Positions 36,315-43,740 of a DNA stretch of 64,000 nucleotides are shown piece by piece. Below the pieces are notes generated by a model, which was not told the DNA's origin, searched no databases, and saw nothing but the letters and a program-made list of their open reading frames with translations. Each line of letters begins with the position of its first letter. The first letter of the stretch is position 1. The stretch comes from JBCBSZ01 sp039818945 (GTDB lineage Bacteria > Actinomycetota > Acidimicrobiia > Acidimicrobiales > Poriferisodalaceae). The translations under genes were made by a program, and so were the position numbers. Location: NCBI GenBank assembly GCA_039818945.1, contig JBCBSZ010000001.1:1-64000 (forward strand). The letters run 5' to 3'.

Positions 36315-37492
36315 GCCCGACCACCACCACGCCGCCGTCCTGGTTCCGGGCCGAGGACTGCCGCCTCGACGACCTCCGCGCCGTGGTCGAGGTCGAGACC
36401 GACCCGGCCGCGCACCCACGGGCCCGATCGATCGAACGCGGCGTGCCGATCTACGCGACCGCCGACCTCGTCGCCGCCGCCGAGGACGGGGCCGAGCGGC
36501 GCGAGCTGCTCGGCGAGCTCGGCACCGCGCTGATGGACGGCGCCGGCATCGTCGTCGTGACCGATGCGGTCCCGGTCGAGGTGGTCGACGCCGTCACCGA
36601 GGCCTTCGTCGCGATGGTCGAGGAGGAGCGCGACAGCGAACGCGGCAGCGGCGACCACTTCGCGAAGCCGGGCGCCAACGATCGCGTGTGGAACGTCATG
36701 GAGAAGCTCGCCCTCCGCGAGCCCGACCTCTTCGCCGCCTACTACGCCAGCCCGGCCATCCACCTCGTCAGCGAGGCGTGGCTGGGTCCGGGCTTCCAGA
36801 TCACGTCGCAGGTCAACATCGTCAATCCGGGCGGCGAGGCCCAGGCACCCCACCGCGACTACCACCTCGGCTTCCTCAGCGATGCCGACGCCGAGCGCTA
36901 CCCGCCGCACGTACATCGGCTGTCGCCGGCGCTCACGCTGCAGGCCGCCGTCGCCCACAGCGACATGCCGGTCGAGACGGGGCCGACCACCTACCTGCCG
37001 CACTCACAGAAGTACGGACCCGGCTACGTGGCCTGGCGGCGCCCCGAGTTCGCGACCTACTACGCCGAGCGCCACGTGCAGCTGCCGCTCGCCGTCGGCG
37101 ACAGCGTGTACTTCAACCCGGCCGTCCTCCACGCCGCCGGCACCAACCGCACCGCCGATCGACGCCGCGTCGCGAACCTGCTGCAGGTCTCGTCGCCGTT
37201 CGGCCGGGCGATGGAGGCGATGGACCGCATGGCGATGGTGCGTGCGGTGCTCCCGGCGCTGCGCCGCCGAATCGAGGCCGGAGCGTCGACGGCGGAGGTC
37301 GAGCGGGTGGTCGTGTCGATGTCGGAGGGGTACGCGTTCCCGTCCAACCTCGACCTCGACCATCGCATCGGCGAGCTCGCCCCGCCGTCACAGGCCGCGC
37401 TGATCCTCGACGCGCTCGCCGAGGGCTGGAGCGACGACGACCTCCTCGCCCGCCTGGCCGACAAGGCGACCGCCCAGCGCATGCTCCCCTAG
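36311..37492 (+). CDS. phytanoyl-CoA dioxygenase-family protein
   Basis: A 393-residue Fe(II)/2-oxoglutarate-dependent oxygenase of the PhyH family. The iron triad is visible: H181-x-D183 in APHRDYHLGF and H274 in FNPAVLHAAGTNRT, with an Arg just after it for 2-oxoglutarate. It is co-translated with iolA (GTGA overlap), an unusual partner for an iol gene. PhyH relatives hydroxylate or demethylate small molecules, so opening a methylated or otherwise modified inositol is a reasonable inference; ordinary inositol does not need it. Its TAG overlaps the TAG of the convergent kinase gene. Confidence 0.85.
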   Translation: MSPTTTTPPSWFRAEDCRLDDLRAVVEVETDPAAHPRARSIERGVPIYATADLVAAAEDGAERRELLGELGTALMDGAGIVVVTDAVPVEVVDAVTEAFVAMVEEERDSERGSGDHFAKPGANDRVWNVMEKLALREPDLFAAYYASPAIHLVSEAWLGPGFQITSQVNIVNPGGEAQAPHRDYHLGFLSDADAERYPPHVHRLSPALTLQAAVAHSDMPVETGPTTYLPHSQKYGPGYVAWRRPEFATYYAERHVQLPLAVGDSVYFNPAVLHAAGTNRTADRRRVANLLQVSSPFGRAMEAMDRMAMVRAVLPALRRRIEAGASTAEVERVVVSMSEGYAFPSNLDLDHRIGELAPPSQAALILDALAEGWSDDDLLARLADKATAQRMLP

Positions 37493-38088
37493 CGACCGTC
37501 GGCGGTCGGGTCGACCACCAGGTCGAAGCGGTCCGGCGGCATCACGACGCCGAAGTGGTGCACCTCGGCCGAGGCCCACAACGCCTCCCAGCCGTCCACG
37601 TACTCGTCGCCCTCGCGGCCCCGGAGCTGGGCCCGGCGGACGTGGTCCGGTGGGTCGAGCAGCACCCGCAGGTCGAGCAGGTCGGCGAGCTCCGGGCGGG
37701 CGGAGTAGACGCCTTCGAGCACCAAGATCGGCGCCGGTTCGGCGGTGAGCGGCTCGGCGACGAGGCTGCCGTCGAACGCCTCCCAGTCATACGGCCGCCA
37801 GCTCGCCGGGCGAGCGGCGCGGAGGGCCCCCAGCACCGGACGTTGGCGGCGCCAGTCGATGCAGTGCGCCGCCCGTTCCGCCGGGCTCATGGCCCGCCAC
37901 GCCTCCTCGGAGCCGCCGGCGTAGAAGTCGTCGCCCTCGACGACCACCGCATCGAGTCCCTCGACCAGGCGGGCGGCGAAGGTGGACTTGCCCGCACCGC
38001 TCCGCCCGTCGAGCGCGACCACGACGACGTCGCGATCCGCCGACAACGACTCGATCCGGGCGCGGACGAGATCGACCGCCGTGGTCAC
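37489..38088 (-). CDS. uridine kinase-like P-loop kinase
   Basis: A 199-residue P-loop kinase resembling uridine kinases and phosphoribulokinase-like proteins. Walker A is ALDGRSGAGKST, the substrate/catalytic strand is VVEGDDFYAGG, and VLEGVYSARPEL is the later Glu-containing motif of the family. The GTG at 38088 lies 4 bases after the thrH stop, so the two form an operon. The gene ends head-on against the oxygenase, with the two stop codons sharing bases 37490-37491. The phosphate acceptor (nucleoside or other small molecule) is unknown. Confidence 0.8.
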   Translation of the reverse strand: MTTAVDLVRARIESLSADRDVVVVALDGRSGAGKSTFAARLVEGLDAVVVEGDDFYAGGSEEAWRAMSPAERAAHCIDWRRQRPVLGALRAARPASWRPYDWEAFDGSLVAEPLTAEPAPILVLEGVYSARPELADLLDLRVLLDPPDHVRRAQLRGREGDEYVDGWEALWASAEVHHFGVVMPPDRFDLVVDPTADGR

Positions 38089-38092
38089 GCGA

Positions 38093-38710
38093 TCAGCCGT
38101 CGAGCGCGGCGGAGATCGCGGTGAGGAGGTCGTCGTACTCCTCGTGGGCGGGGTACTGCGGGAACTCCGCCCGCACGTTGGGCGGCGACCGGAACAGGAA
38201 GCCGACATCGGCCTGTCCGAGCATCGTCGTGTCGTTGTAGGAGTCCCCGGCGGCGACGACGAAGTACTGCAAGCCCTGGAAGGCCCGCACGGCGCACCGC
38301 TTCTGGTCGGGTTGGCGGAGCCGGTACCCGGTGATCCGGTCGCCGGTGACCTCGAGGCGGTGGCACAGGATCGTCGGCCACCCGAGCTGCGCCATCAGCG
38401 GACCGGCGAACTGCTCGAAGGTGTCGGACAGGATCACCACCTGGGTGCGGCGCCGCAGCTCGTCGAGGAAGCTCCGCGCCCCGTCCAGCGGGGAGAGGGT
38501 CGAGATGACCGAACAGACGTCGGGGAGCCCGAGACCGTGACGGTCGAGCAGCTCCAGCCGACCGCGCATCAGCACGTCGTAGTCGGGCTCGTCGCGCGTC
38601 GTTCGACAGAGCTCGTCGATGCCCGTGCGCTCCGCCACGGCGATCCAGATCTCCGGCACGAGCACACCCTCGAGGTCGAGGGTGACGAGGGTCTGTCGGG
38701 AGGCTCCCAT
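38093..38710 (-). CDS. thrH: phosphoserine phosphatase / homoserine phosphotransferase ThrH
   Basis: A 205-residue HAD-superfamily enzyme matching the length of Pseudomonas ThrH. Motif I is TLDLEGVLVPEIWIAVAE (nucleophile in DLEG), followed by DEPDYDVLMRGRLELLD, motif II VVILSDTFEQF, and motif IV AAGDSYNDTTML; these blocks are nearly diagnostic. The known enzyme dephosphorylates phosphoserine and can move the phosphate to homoserine. ATG 38710. Cytoplasmic; shares an operon with the kinase and is divergent from the candidate selenoprotein across 88 bp. Confidence 0.9.
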   Translation of the reverse strand: MGASRQTLVTLDLEGVLVPEIWIAVAERTGIDELCRTTRDEPDYDVLMRGRLELLDRHGLGLPDVCSVISTLSPLDGARSFLDELRRRTQVVILSDTFEQFAGPLMAQLGWPTILCHRLEVTGDRITGYRLRQPDQKRCAVRAFQGLQYFVVAAGDSYNDTTMLGQADVGFLFRSPPNVRAEFPQYPAHEEYDDLLTAISAALDG

Positions 38711-38784
38711 GAGGTCGCGATCATGACGCAGCGGCCACCTCGCCGGCCAGATGCCCTGCGTCGTGGAACCCGCCGACGCGACGG

Positions 38785-38790
38785 TACGTT
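38785..38790 (+). promoter_or_regulatory. TAnnnT -10 box before the peroxiredoxin-like gene
   Basis: TACGTT is followed after 8 nt by the ATG at 38799, in keeping with a leaderless transcript and with the ATG chosen. Confidence 0.45.
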
Positions 38791-38798
38791 CGGCGAGC

Positions 38799-39368
38799 AT
38801 GGCAGGATCGCTCGCTCGCCCGATCGTCGGCGACCCCGCACCCGACGTCTCGCTGCCCGATGCGACCGGCGAGGGCTGGCGGCTCAGCGACCATCGTGGC
38901 CACCCGGTGGTGTTGATCTTCCATCGCCACATCCACTGACTGCCGTGCGCCGCGCACGCCGTCGCCGTGCGCGACCGGCTCGACGAGCTGGGGCCGACCA
39001 CCCGGGTGGCCCTCATCACCTTCACCGACACCGAGCTCATCACCTCGTACCGGCTCGAGCACGAGCTGCCGTTCCCAGTGCTCACCGATCCCGAGCGGAC
39101 CACCTACCGGGCGTACGGCCTCGAGCGAGGCTCCCTCACCAGCGTCTGGGGCTGGCGAGCGGCCCGCCGCTACCTGGAGATCTTCCGCCGCAACGGGCTC
39201 AGGGCGGTCCGCTCGCTCGCTCGGCCGACCGAGGACACCCGACAGCTCGGCGGCGACTTCGTGGTCGGAGCCGACGGGCGACTCGTCTTCGCGTTCCGGG
39301 GTGAAGGACCCCACGACCGACCGTCGGTGGACGAGCTCGTGGCCGCCGTGCGCCGGAGCGAGCCGTGA
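38799..39368 (+). CDS. peroxiredoxin-like protein, candidate selenoprotein (in-frame TGA, UxxC)
   Basis: A 189-codon gene if the TGA at 38937-38939 is read as selenocysteine (U47). The frame before it has a peroxiredoxin/AhpC-TSA start (VGDPAPDVSLPDATGEGWRL then HPVVLIFHRHIH), and the same frame goes on LPCAAHAVAVRDRLDELG and VALITFTDTELITSYRLEHE to 39368. The TGA falls exactly at the redox site, making U47-L-P-C50, the UxxC motif of thioredoxin-fold selenoproteins. A bSECIS-like hairpin follows. The alternative, a nonsense mutation or sequencing error of a Cys codon, cannot be excluded here. Expected role: thiol peroxidase or thiol-disulfide exchange. Conventional annotation would split it into two fragments. 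SelA, SelB, SelC and SelD are not in the window. Confidence 0.75.
38937..38978 (+). promoter_or_regulatory. candidate bSECIS element after the TGA codon
   Basis: From 38959 CCG-TCGC pairs with GCGA-CGG (one bulged C at 38975) around the apical loop CGTGC (38966-38970); without the bulge GTCGC/GCGAC alone forms a 5-bp stem. The loop starts 26 nt after the TGA and has G at its second position. Published bSECIS rules ask for a small loop about 16-37 nt after the UGA with a G in the first two loop bases, which is met. A competing hairpin (38945-38957) is possible. Confidence 0.6.
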
Positions 39369-39820
39369 GCGAGCGGGCCACCGGCTGGGCGTTCGTGGCG
39401 GTCCAGGCCGTGCTGCTCGTCGGGCTGGTCGCGCTGCCGGGCGACGACCGCTGGGCGACCGACGGCGCGCTCGGGACGGCCGGTGACGTGCTGGTCGTGC
39501 TCGGCTTCGTGCTGCTCGGCGTTGCGGCGCTGGCGTTGGGCCGTGCCCTCACCCCGACGCCGGTCCCGGTCGAGGACGGGCGGTTGCGCACCGGCGGCCC
39601 GTACCGGTTCGTGCGCCACCCGATCTACAGCGGTGTGCTCGTCATCGTCGTCGGGCTGACGCTGCGCTCCGGGAGCTGGCCGACCGTCGTGGTCGCCGCC
39701 CTCACGCTCGTCTTCTTCCACCTCAAGGCGGCGTGGGAGGAGCGACGGCTGACCGAGCGGTACCCGGGCTACCCCGAGTACGCAGCGCGGACGCCGAGGT
39801 TCGTCCCCCGGCCGTGGTGA
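39365..39820 (+). CDS. isoprenylcysteine carboxyl methyltransferase-family membrane protein
   Basis: A 151-residue membrane protein of the ICMT/PEMT type. Four hydrophobic segments are visible, and the C-terminal half has the family block GGPYRFVRHPIYSGVLVIVVG followed by KAAWEERRLTERYPGYPEYAARTPRFVP, which forms the SAM-binding part. Bacterial members methylate unknown lipids or proteins. The GTG at 39365 overlaps the stop of the selenoprotein candidate (GTGA), so the two are translated together; that coupling also argues that ribosomes normally reach 39368, i.e. pass the TGA. Confidence 0.83.
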   Translation: MSERATGWAFVAVQAVLLVGLVALPGDDRWATDGALGTAGDVLVVLGFVLLGVAALALGRALTPTPVPVEDGRLRTGGPYRFVRHPIYSGVLVIVVGLTLRSGSWPTVVVAALTLVFFHLKAAWEERRLTERYPGYPEYAARTPRFVPRPW

Positions 39821-39844
39821 GGCCCGGGCGGCCGGTACCGCCAA

Positions 39845-39850
39845 TACGAT
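39845..39850 (+). promoter_or_regulatory. TAnnnT -10 box, leaderless promoter of the rhodanese gene
   Basis: TACGAT is followed after 7 nt by the ATG at 39858. The box includes part of the in-frame ATG at 39849, which therefore should not be the start. Confidence 0.5.
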
Positions 39851-39857
39851 GCAGCCC

Positions 39858-40301
39858 ATGCGTCGCATGCTCCGTCCGCTCCTGCTGGTCACCGCGCTCG
39901 TGCTCCTGGTCGCCGCCTGCGGTGGCGACTCCGACGACGGCGGCGACGAAGCCGCTGCGTCCGGCGACGGCTCGGGCATCCGCCTCGTGTCCGCCGAGGA
40001 GGGCGAGGCGATCCGGACCGACCCGCCCGAGGGACTCGTGGTGCTCGACGTGAGGACGCCCGAGGAGTTCGCCGAGGGGCACCTCGAGGGCGCCGTCATG
40101 ATCGACTTCTACGAGGCCGACTTCGCCGACCAGATCGCAGAGCTCGACCCGGACGTGCCCTACCTCCTGTACTGCCGCTCGGGGAACCGGAGCGGGCAGA
40201 CGGCTGCGCTCATGCAGGAGCTCGGCTTCAGCGACGTGGCCGACGTCGACGGCGGCATCATCGCGTGGACCGACGCCGGGCTGCCCACGATCACCGGGTA
40301 G
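39858..40301 (+). CDS. rhodanese-like lipoprotein
   Basis: A 147-residue exported rhodanese. MRRMLRPLLLVTALVLLVAAC is a lipoprotein signal, an acidic linker follows, and the rhodanese domain (about 45-145) has VVLDVRTPEEFAEGHLEGAV and the active-site C106 in YCRSGNRSG. It would carry sulfane sulfur or reduce persulfides at the outer membrane face of the cytoplasmic membrane. ATG 39858 is preferred over 39849 because the promoter box overlaps the latter. It lies after the selenoprotein/methyltransferase pair, consistent with extracytoplasmic thiol chemistry, but has its own promoter. Confidence 0.88.
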   Translation: MRRMLRPLLLVTALVLLVAACGGDSDDGGDEAAASGDGSGIRLVSAEEGEAIRTDPPEGLVVLDVRTPEEFAEGHLEGAVMIDFYEADFADQIAELDPDVPYLLYCRSGNRSGQTAALMQELGFSDVADVDGGIIAWTDAGLPTITG

Positions 40302-40307
40302 CCGGCG

Positions 40308-41546
40308 TCAGCAGCGCCCCACGGCCACCGCGTCGAGGTGGCCGCTCAGGTGCTCGGACAGCTCGATCGCGTCCTGGCCGACCCCGTCGATGAAGCTCGA
40401 CTTGCGCCGGCGCAGGAACGGGAGGCCGAGCACGTACATGCCCGGTTGCTGCATCACGCCCCCGTCGTGGGCGATCGCGCCCTTGCGATCGAGGAGGTGC
40501 GGCTCGAGCCACGGGTAGTCGGGCCGGAACCCGGTCGCCCAGACCACCGTCGAGATCGAGCCGAGGTCCAGCGTGGTCTCCCCGGGCGGGAGGTCGGTCG
40601 GCCCCGGACGGTCGGGTGCCAGGACCTCGGTGTCGAGGCCGGTCGCCGTCGCGTGCTCGTCGATCGAGTCGAGCAGTCGCCCGAGCTTGAGATCGGCCGA
40701 GGCGCACTGGTTGGCCAGCGAGCCGGAGAACTGCGCGGTCGAGCCGGCGATACCGGCGAAGCGGCCGACCATCTGCACGCCGGCGGCGTGCAGCACGTCG
40801 AGACCGATCGATCGGCGTTCGGGCGTCCCGATCAGCTGCAGCGACGGCACCCGGCGGGCCCGGGCGAGGTCCTCGACCTCGTCGTAGCGCTCGTCGAGCA
40901 GGCCGAGGCGGTGCATCCACCAGTGGATGTCCATGCCTCGGTAGGTGCGGGGCAACCGGGTGTGGTCGCCGACGGCGAGCAGGACGTCGCGGCCGCTGCG
41001 CTGCAGCTCGTCGGCGATCTGCGCGCCCGACGCCGAGGCGCCGACCACGAGCACGCGGCCGTCGTCGAGCTGGTCGGGCCGGCGGTAGCCGGTCGCGTCC
41101 AGCTGACGGATGCCGCTGGGCAGCAGATCGGCGACGGCCGGACGGCGTGGCGTCCCGCAGGCACCGGTGGCGACCACGACCGAGCGCGTCGTCCACACGC
41201 CCTGGTCGGTGGTGACGGTGAACCCGCGCTCGGCGGAGCGGACGGACTCGACGGTCGTGTTGGTCCTGACCGGTGCCCCGCGGCCGTAGCCGTCGAGGAA
41301 GCCGGCGACCTCGACGGCGGTCATGTAGCCGTCGGGATCGTCACCCTCGTACCGGTGATGCGGCAGGCGCGTCATCCAGTTCGGGGTGAGGAGGCGGAGC
41401 GAGTCCCATCGCTCGCTCCGCCAGGCGTTGGCCACCTCGCCCCGCTCGAGGACGACGTGGTCGATGGACCGGTCGGTGAGGCAACGGCTCATCGCGAGCC
41501 CGGCCTGCCCGGCACCGATGATCGTCACGGGGATCGAGGTGGTCAT
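40308..41546 (-). CDS. FAD-dependent monooxygenase / NAD(P)-binding flavoprotein
   Basis: A 412-residue flavoprotein of the flavin-monooxygenase/CzcO type. The FAD motif IIGAGQAGLAMSRCL is at the N-terminus, the NADPH motif VVGASASGAQIADEL is near residue 165, and VVWATGFRPDYPWL is the ATG-type motif linking both. ERWDSLRLLTPNW is common to actinobacterial members. The substrate is not evident. It starts 2 bases after the OsmC stop, forming a two-gene operon that diverges from another flavoprotein across the six-site array at 42198-42260. Confidence 0.87.
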   Translation of the reverse strand: MTTSIPVTIIGAGQAGLAMSRCLTDRSIDHVVLERGEVANAWRSERWDSLRLLTPNWMTRLPHHRYEGDDPDGYMTAVEVAGFLDGYGRGAPVRTNTTVESVRSAERGFTVTTDQGVWTTRSVVVATGACGTPRRPAVADLLPSGIRQLDATGYRRPDQLDDGRVLVVGASASGAQIADELQRSGRDVLLAVGDHTRLPRTYRGMDIHWWMHRLGLLDERYDEVEDLARARRVPSLQLIGTPERRSIGLDVLHAAGVQMVGRFAGIAGSTAQFSGSLANQCASADLKLGRLLDSIDEHATATGLDTEVLAPDRPGPTDLPPGETTLDLGSISTVVWATGFRPDYPWLEPHLLDRKGAIAHDGGVMQQPGMYVLGLPFLRRRKSSFIDGVGQDAIELSEHLSGHLDAVAVGRC

Positions 41547-41548
41547 GA

Positions 41549-42109
41549 TCAGGCGACCTCGACGGTCACGTTGGTCGGGTTGGTGATGGCGTCGAAGACG
41601 GCGGAGCGCTTCTGGCTCTGGGCGACGACGGCGCGGATCTCCTCCGGCGTGGCGTCGGCGTCGATCTCGTAGCGGACCTTGATGGCGCCGAACCCGTTGC
41701 GGACGTCGGGGTCGATGCCGAGGATGCCCTGCAGGTCCATCTCGCCCTCGAGCGAGGCGGTGACCGAGCGCAGCTGGATGCCGCGGTTCTGCGCGACGGA
41801 GGCGACGCCGGCGGTCAGACAGCCGGCCAGGCCGGTGAGCACCATCTCGACCGGGGTCGGCCCGTGGTCCTCGGCGGCGAAGATCGCCGGGTGATCGGTG
41901 TCGATCACGAACGCCTCGTCGTGGCGCTGCTCGGCGCCGACGCCGAAGAAGGTGTCGAGGGTCGTGCGGCTGTGGGTGCCACGGACCCACTCGCACCCCG
42001 CCCGCCAGGTGAAGGCGGCGGCGGCCGGCGCGGCGGTCATCGCCTCGCGGGCGCCGAGGAGCGCCTCGACGTTCACGCCGTTGTCAGCGGGGGTGTCGGT
42101 GATGGTCAT
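41549..42109 (-). CDS. OsmC-family peroxide/thiol stress protein
   Basis: A 186-residue OsmC/Ohr-fold protein. The family block PTPVEMVLTGLAGCLTAGVAS holds the reactive Cys; a second Cys lies at about residue 44 (AGCEWVRGTHS). GILGIDPDVRNGFGAIKVRYEIDAD follows as the usual central strand. Members reduce organic peroxides or act on unknown thiol substrates. ATG 42109 has an aggaga ribosome site. First gene of the operon with the flavoprotein; its regulation probably depends on the symmetrical site array upstream. Confidence 0.88.
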   Translation of the reverse strand: MTITDTPADNGVNVEALLGAREAMTAAPAAAAFTWRAGCEWVRGTHSRTTLDTFFGVGAEQRHDEAFVIDTDHPAIFAAEDHGPTPVEMVLTGLAGCLTAGVASVAQNRGIQLRSVTASLEGEMDLQGILGIDPDVRNGFGAIKVRYEIDADATPEEIRAVVAQSQKRSAVFDAITNPTNVTVEVA

Positions 42110-42197
42110 GTCGTCTCTCCTGATCGGTGCCCGGGTCGCTCGGTTGCGGTGGGCGTCGGTGGACGATGACGACTCTGCGGCACGGCCCGAATCCATG

Positions 42198-42260
42198 CTT
42201 GGAGAGGATCTGGAGACCGCGTGGAGGTCGTCTCCACAACCTCTCCGGGCCCTCTCCAAG
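42198..42260. promoter_or_regulatory. six-site, 11-bp-phased, dyad-symmetric operator array
   Basis: TGGAG occurs at 42200, 42211 and 42222 on the plus strand and its complement CTCC[A/G] at 42232, 42243 and 42254. Both series are spaced exactly 11 bp, and all three pairs are symmetrical about base 42229. The outermost arms make a 10-bp inverted repeat (CTTGGAGAGG/CCTCTCCAAG). The unit consensus is nnTGGAGRnnn. It lies between divergent promoters of the OsmC operon and the flavoprotein at 42293. Regular helical-turn spacing suggests a regulator that binds head to tail, such as CarH/LitR or BldC types; the regulator is not identified. Confidence 0.8.
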
Positions 42261-42292
42261 CCTGGTCACGGGCGGTGTCGCACGGTGAGGGC

Positions 42293-43450
42293 ATGGACAA
42301 CGCACCTGCACCCCGCCACCGTCACTACGACGTCGTCGTCGTCGGCGCCCGCGCCGCCGGCGCCTCGACCGCCATGCTCCTGGCCCGCTCCGGCCTGCGG
42401 GTCCTCGCCATCGACCGCCAGACCTACGGCAGCGACACGCTCTCGAGCCACGCCCTGATGCGCGGGGCCGTGCGCCGCCTGGCGAACTGGGGCCTGCTCG
42501 ATGAGCTCTGGGACCGCGGCACGCCGGTCATCCGCCGCACCTCGTTCGGCTACGGCGACGAGGCGCTCACCCTCGACATCCGGCCCGAGCCGGGCGTGCC
42601 CGGCCTGGCCGCGCCCCGCCGCACGTTGCTCGACCCGGTGCTCGTCGACGGCGCCGTGGCGGCCGGTGTCGAGGTCCTGCACGAGACCCGCTTCCTCGAC
42701 GTCACCAGGAGCGCGACCGGCCGGGTCGACGGCATCCGCCTGGCGACGCCGAGCGGCGAGATCCGGACGGTCGGCGCCGGGCTGGTCATCGGCGCCGACG
42801 GCGTCCGGTCGACCCTGGCCCGGGCCGTCGAGGCCCCGATCACCCGTCAGGGCCGGCACGCCTCCGCCTACACGATGCGCTACTACCGGGACCTCGACGT
42901 CGACCGTGACGAGTTCCGGTGGCTGTACCGGCTCGGCTGCGGCGGCGGGGTCATCCCGACGAGCGGCGACGCGGTGTGCGTCTTCGGTGGGATGCCGCCC
43001 GCCCGGTTCGCCGAGGTGCGCTCCGACGTCACCGCCGCCCACCACGCCACGATCCGTCGGCTCGACCCGACGCTCGCCGACGCCGTCGAGCGGGCCACGC
43101 CGGTCGGTCCGATCCGGAGCTTCCCCGGCCTTCGGGGCCAGTTCCGGCAGGCCCACGGCGCGGGCTGGGCACTCGTCGGCGACGCCGGCTACTTCAAGGA
43201 CCCGTATGCGGCCCACGGCATCACCGATGCCTTCCGCGACGCCGAGCTGCTGACCGAGGCCGTCCTCACCGACGACCTCGCCGGCTACGAGGCCCGCCGC
43301 GACGAGCTCTCGCTCCCGCTCTTCGAGATCCTCGACCGGATCGCCTCCTACGACTGGGACCTCGAGCAGCTCGCCGGGCTCCACTTCGGGCTGTCGAAGG
43401 CGATGCGGGCCGAGGACGACCAGACCCTCACCATCGCGACGGCCGCCTGA
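42293..43450 (+). CDS. FAD-dependent oxidoreductase, geranylgeranyl-reductase/halogenase-like
   Basis: A 385-residue flavoprotein of the PHBH fold. The dinucleotide motif is VVVGARAAGASTAMLLARSG, the second FAD motif GLVIGADGVRSTLAR (about 160-175) and the third VGDAGYFKDPYAAHGITDAF (about 300). The last block, with a GD-x6-DP pattern, resembles geranylgeranyl reductase and tryptophan-halogenase-like families common in actinobacteria. It lacks the K of the halogenase active site in an obvious place, so a hydroxylase or reductase is more likely. Divergent from the OsmC operon and sharing the symmetrical operator array. Confidence 0.85.
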   Translation: MDNAPAPRHRHYDVVVVGARAAGASTAMLLARSGLRVLAIDRQTYGSDTLSSHALMRGAVRRLANWGLLDELWDRGTPVIRRTSFGYGDEALTLDIRPEPGVPGLAAPRRTLLDPVLVDGAVAAGVEVLHETRFLDVTRSATGRVDGIRLATPSGEIRTVGAGLVIGADGVRSTLARAVEAPITRQGRHASAYTMRYYRDLDVDRDEFRWLYRLGCGGGVIPTSGDAVCVFGGMPPARFAEVRSDVTAAHHATIRRLDPTLADAVERATPVGPIRSFPGLRGQFRQAHGAGWALVGDAGYFKDPYAAHGITDAFRDAELLTEAVLTDDLAGYEARRDELSLPLFEILDRIASYDWDLEQLAGLHFGLSKAMRAEDDQTLTIATAA

Positions 43451-43526
43451 GGCTCGGCGTCGGGCCCATGTCCGGCCGCACACCCGGTCGGTACACTGGT
43501 CGACGACCGGAGCGAAGGGCAGCACC

Positions 43527-43712
43527 GTGAGCGACTCCCCTCCACAGCGCAACGCCAAGCGGCACAACGGGGTCGAGGTGACGCGCAAGACGTTCTCCCC
43601 GAAGCCCTTCGTTCGGACCGGCACTCGGGTCGAGGTGACCTACAGCGACGGTGCGGCGACGGTGTCGAGACAGGCGGCGCTCGAGGCGCTCGGCCTGGAC
43701 GAGCTCGTCTGA
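43527..43712 (+). CDS. small conserved-looking hypothetical protein
   Basis: A 61-residue basic protein: KRHNGVEVTRKTFSPKPFVR then VEVTYSDGAATVSRQAALEA. No membrane segment or known motif. The GTG at 43527 has gaaggg 8 nt upstream, and TACACT at about 43493 could be its -10 box. The compact beta-rich composition could suit a small DNA- or RNA-binding protein, but I do not recognise it. Confidence 0.6.
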   Translation: MSDSPPQRNAKRHNGVEVTRKTFSPKPFVRTGTRVEVTYSDGAATVSRQAALEALGLDELV

Positions 43713-43740
43713 TCCACCGCCGAACGAGCCGGCGACACCG

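Noticed and set aside
38945..38957. GTGCG-CCG-CGCAC hairpin just after the TGA as the SECIS element
   Set aside because: Its loop lies only about 11-13 nt after the TGA, nearer than the reported bSECIS range. The hairpin at 38959-38978 fits better.
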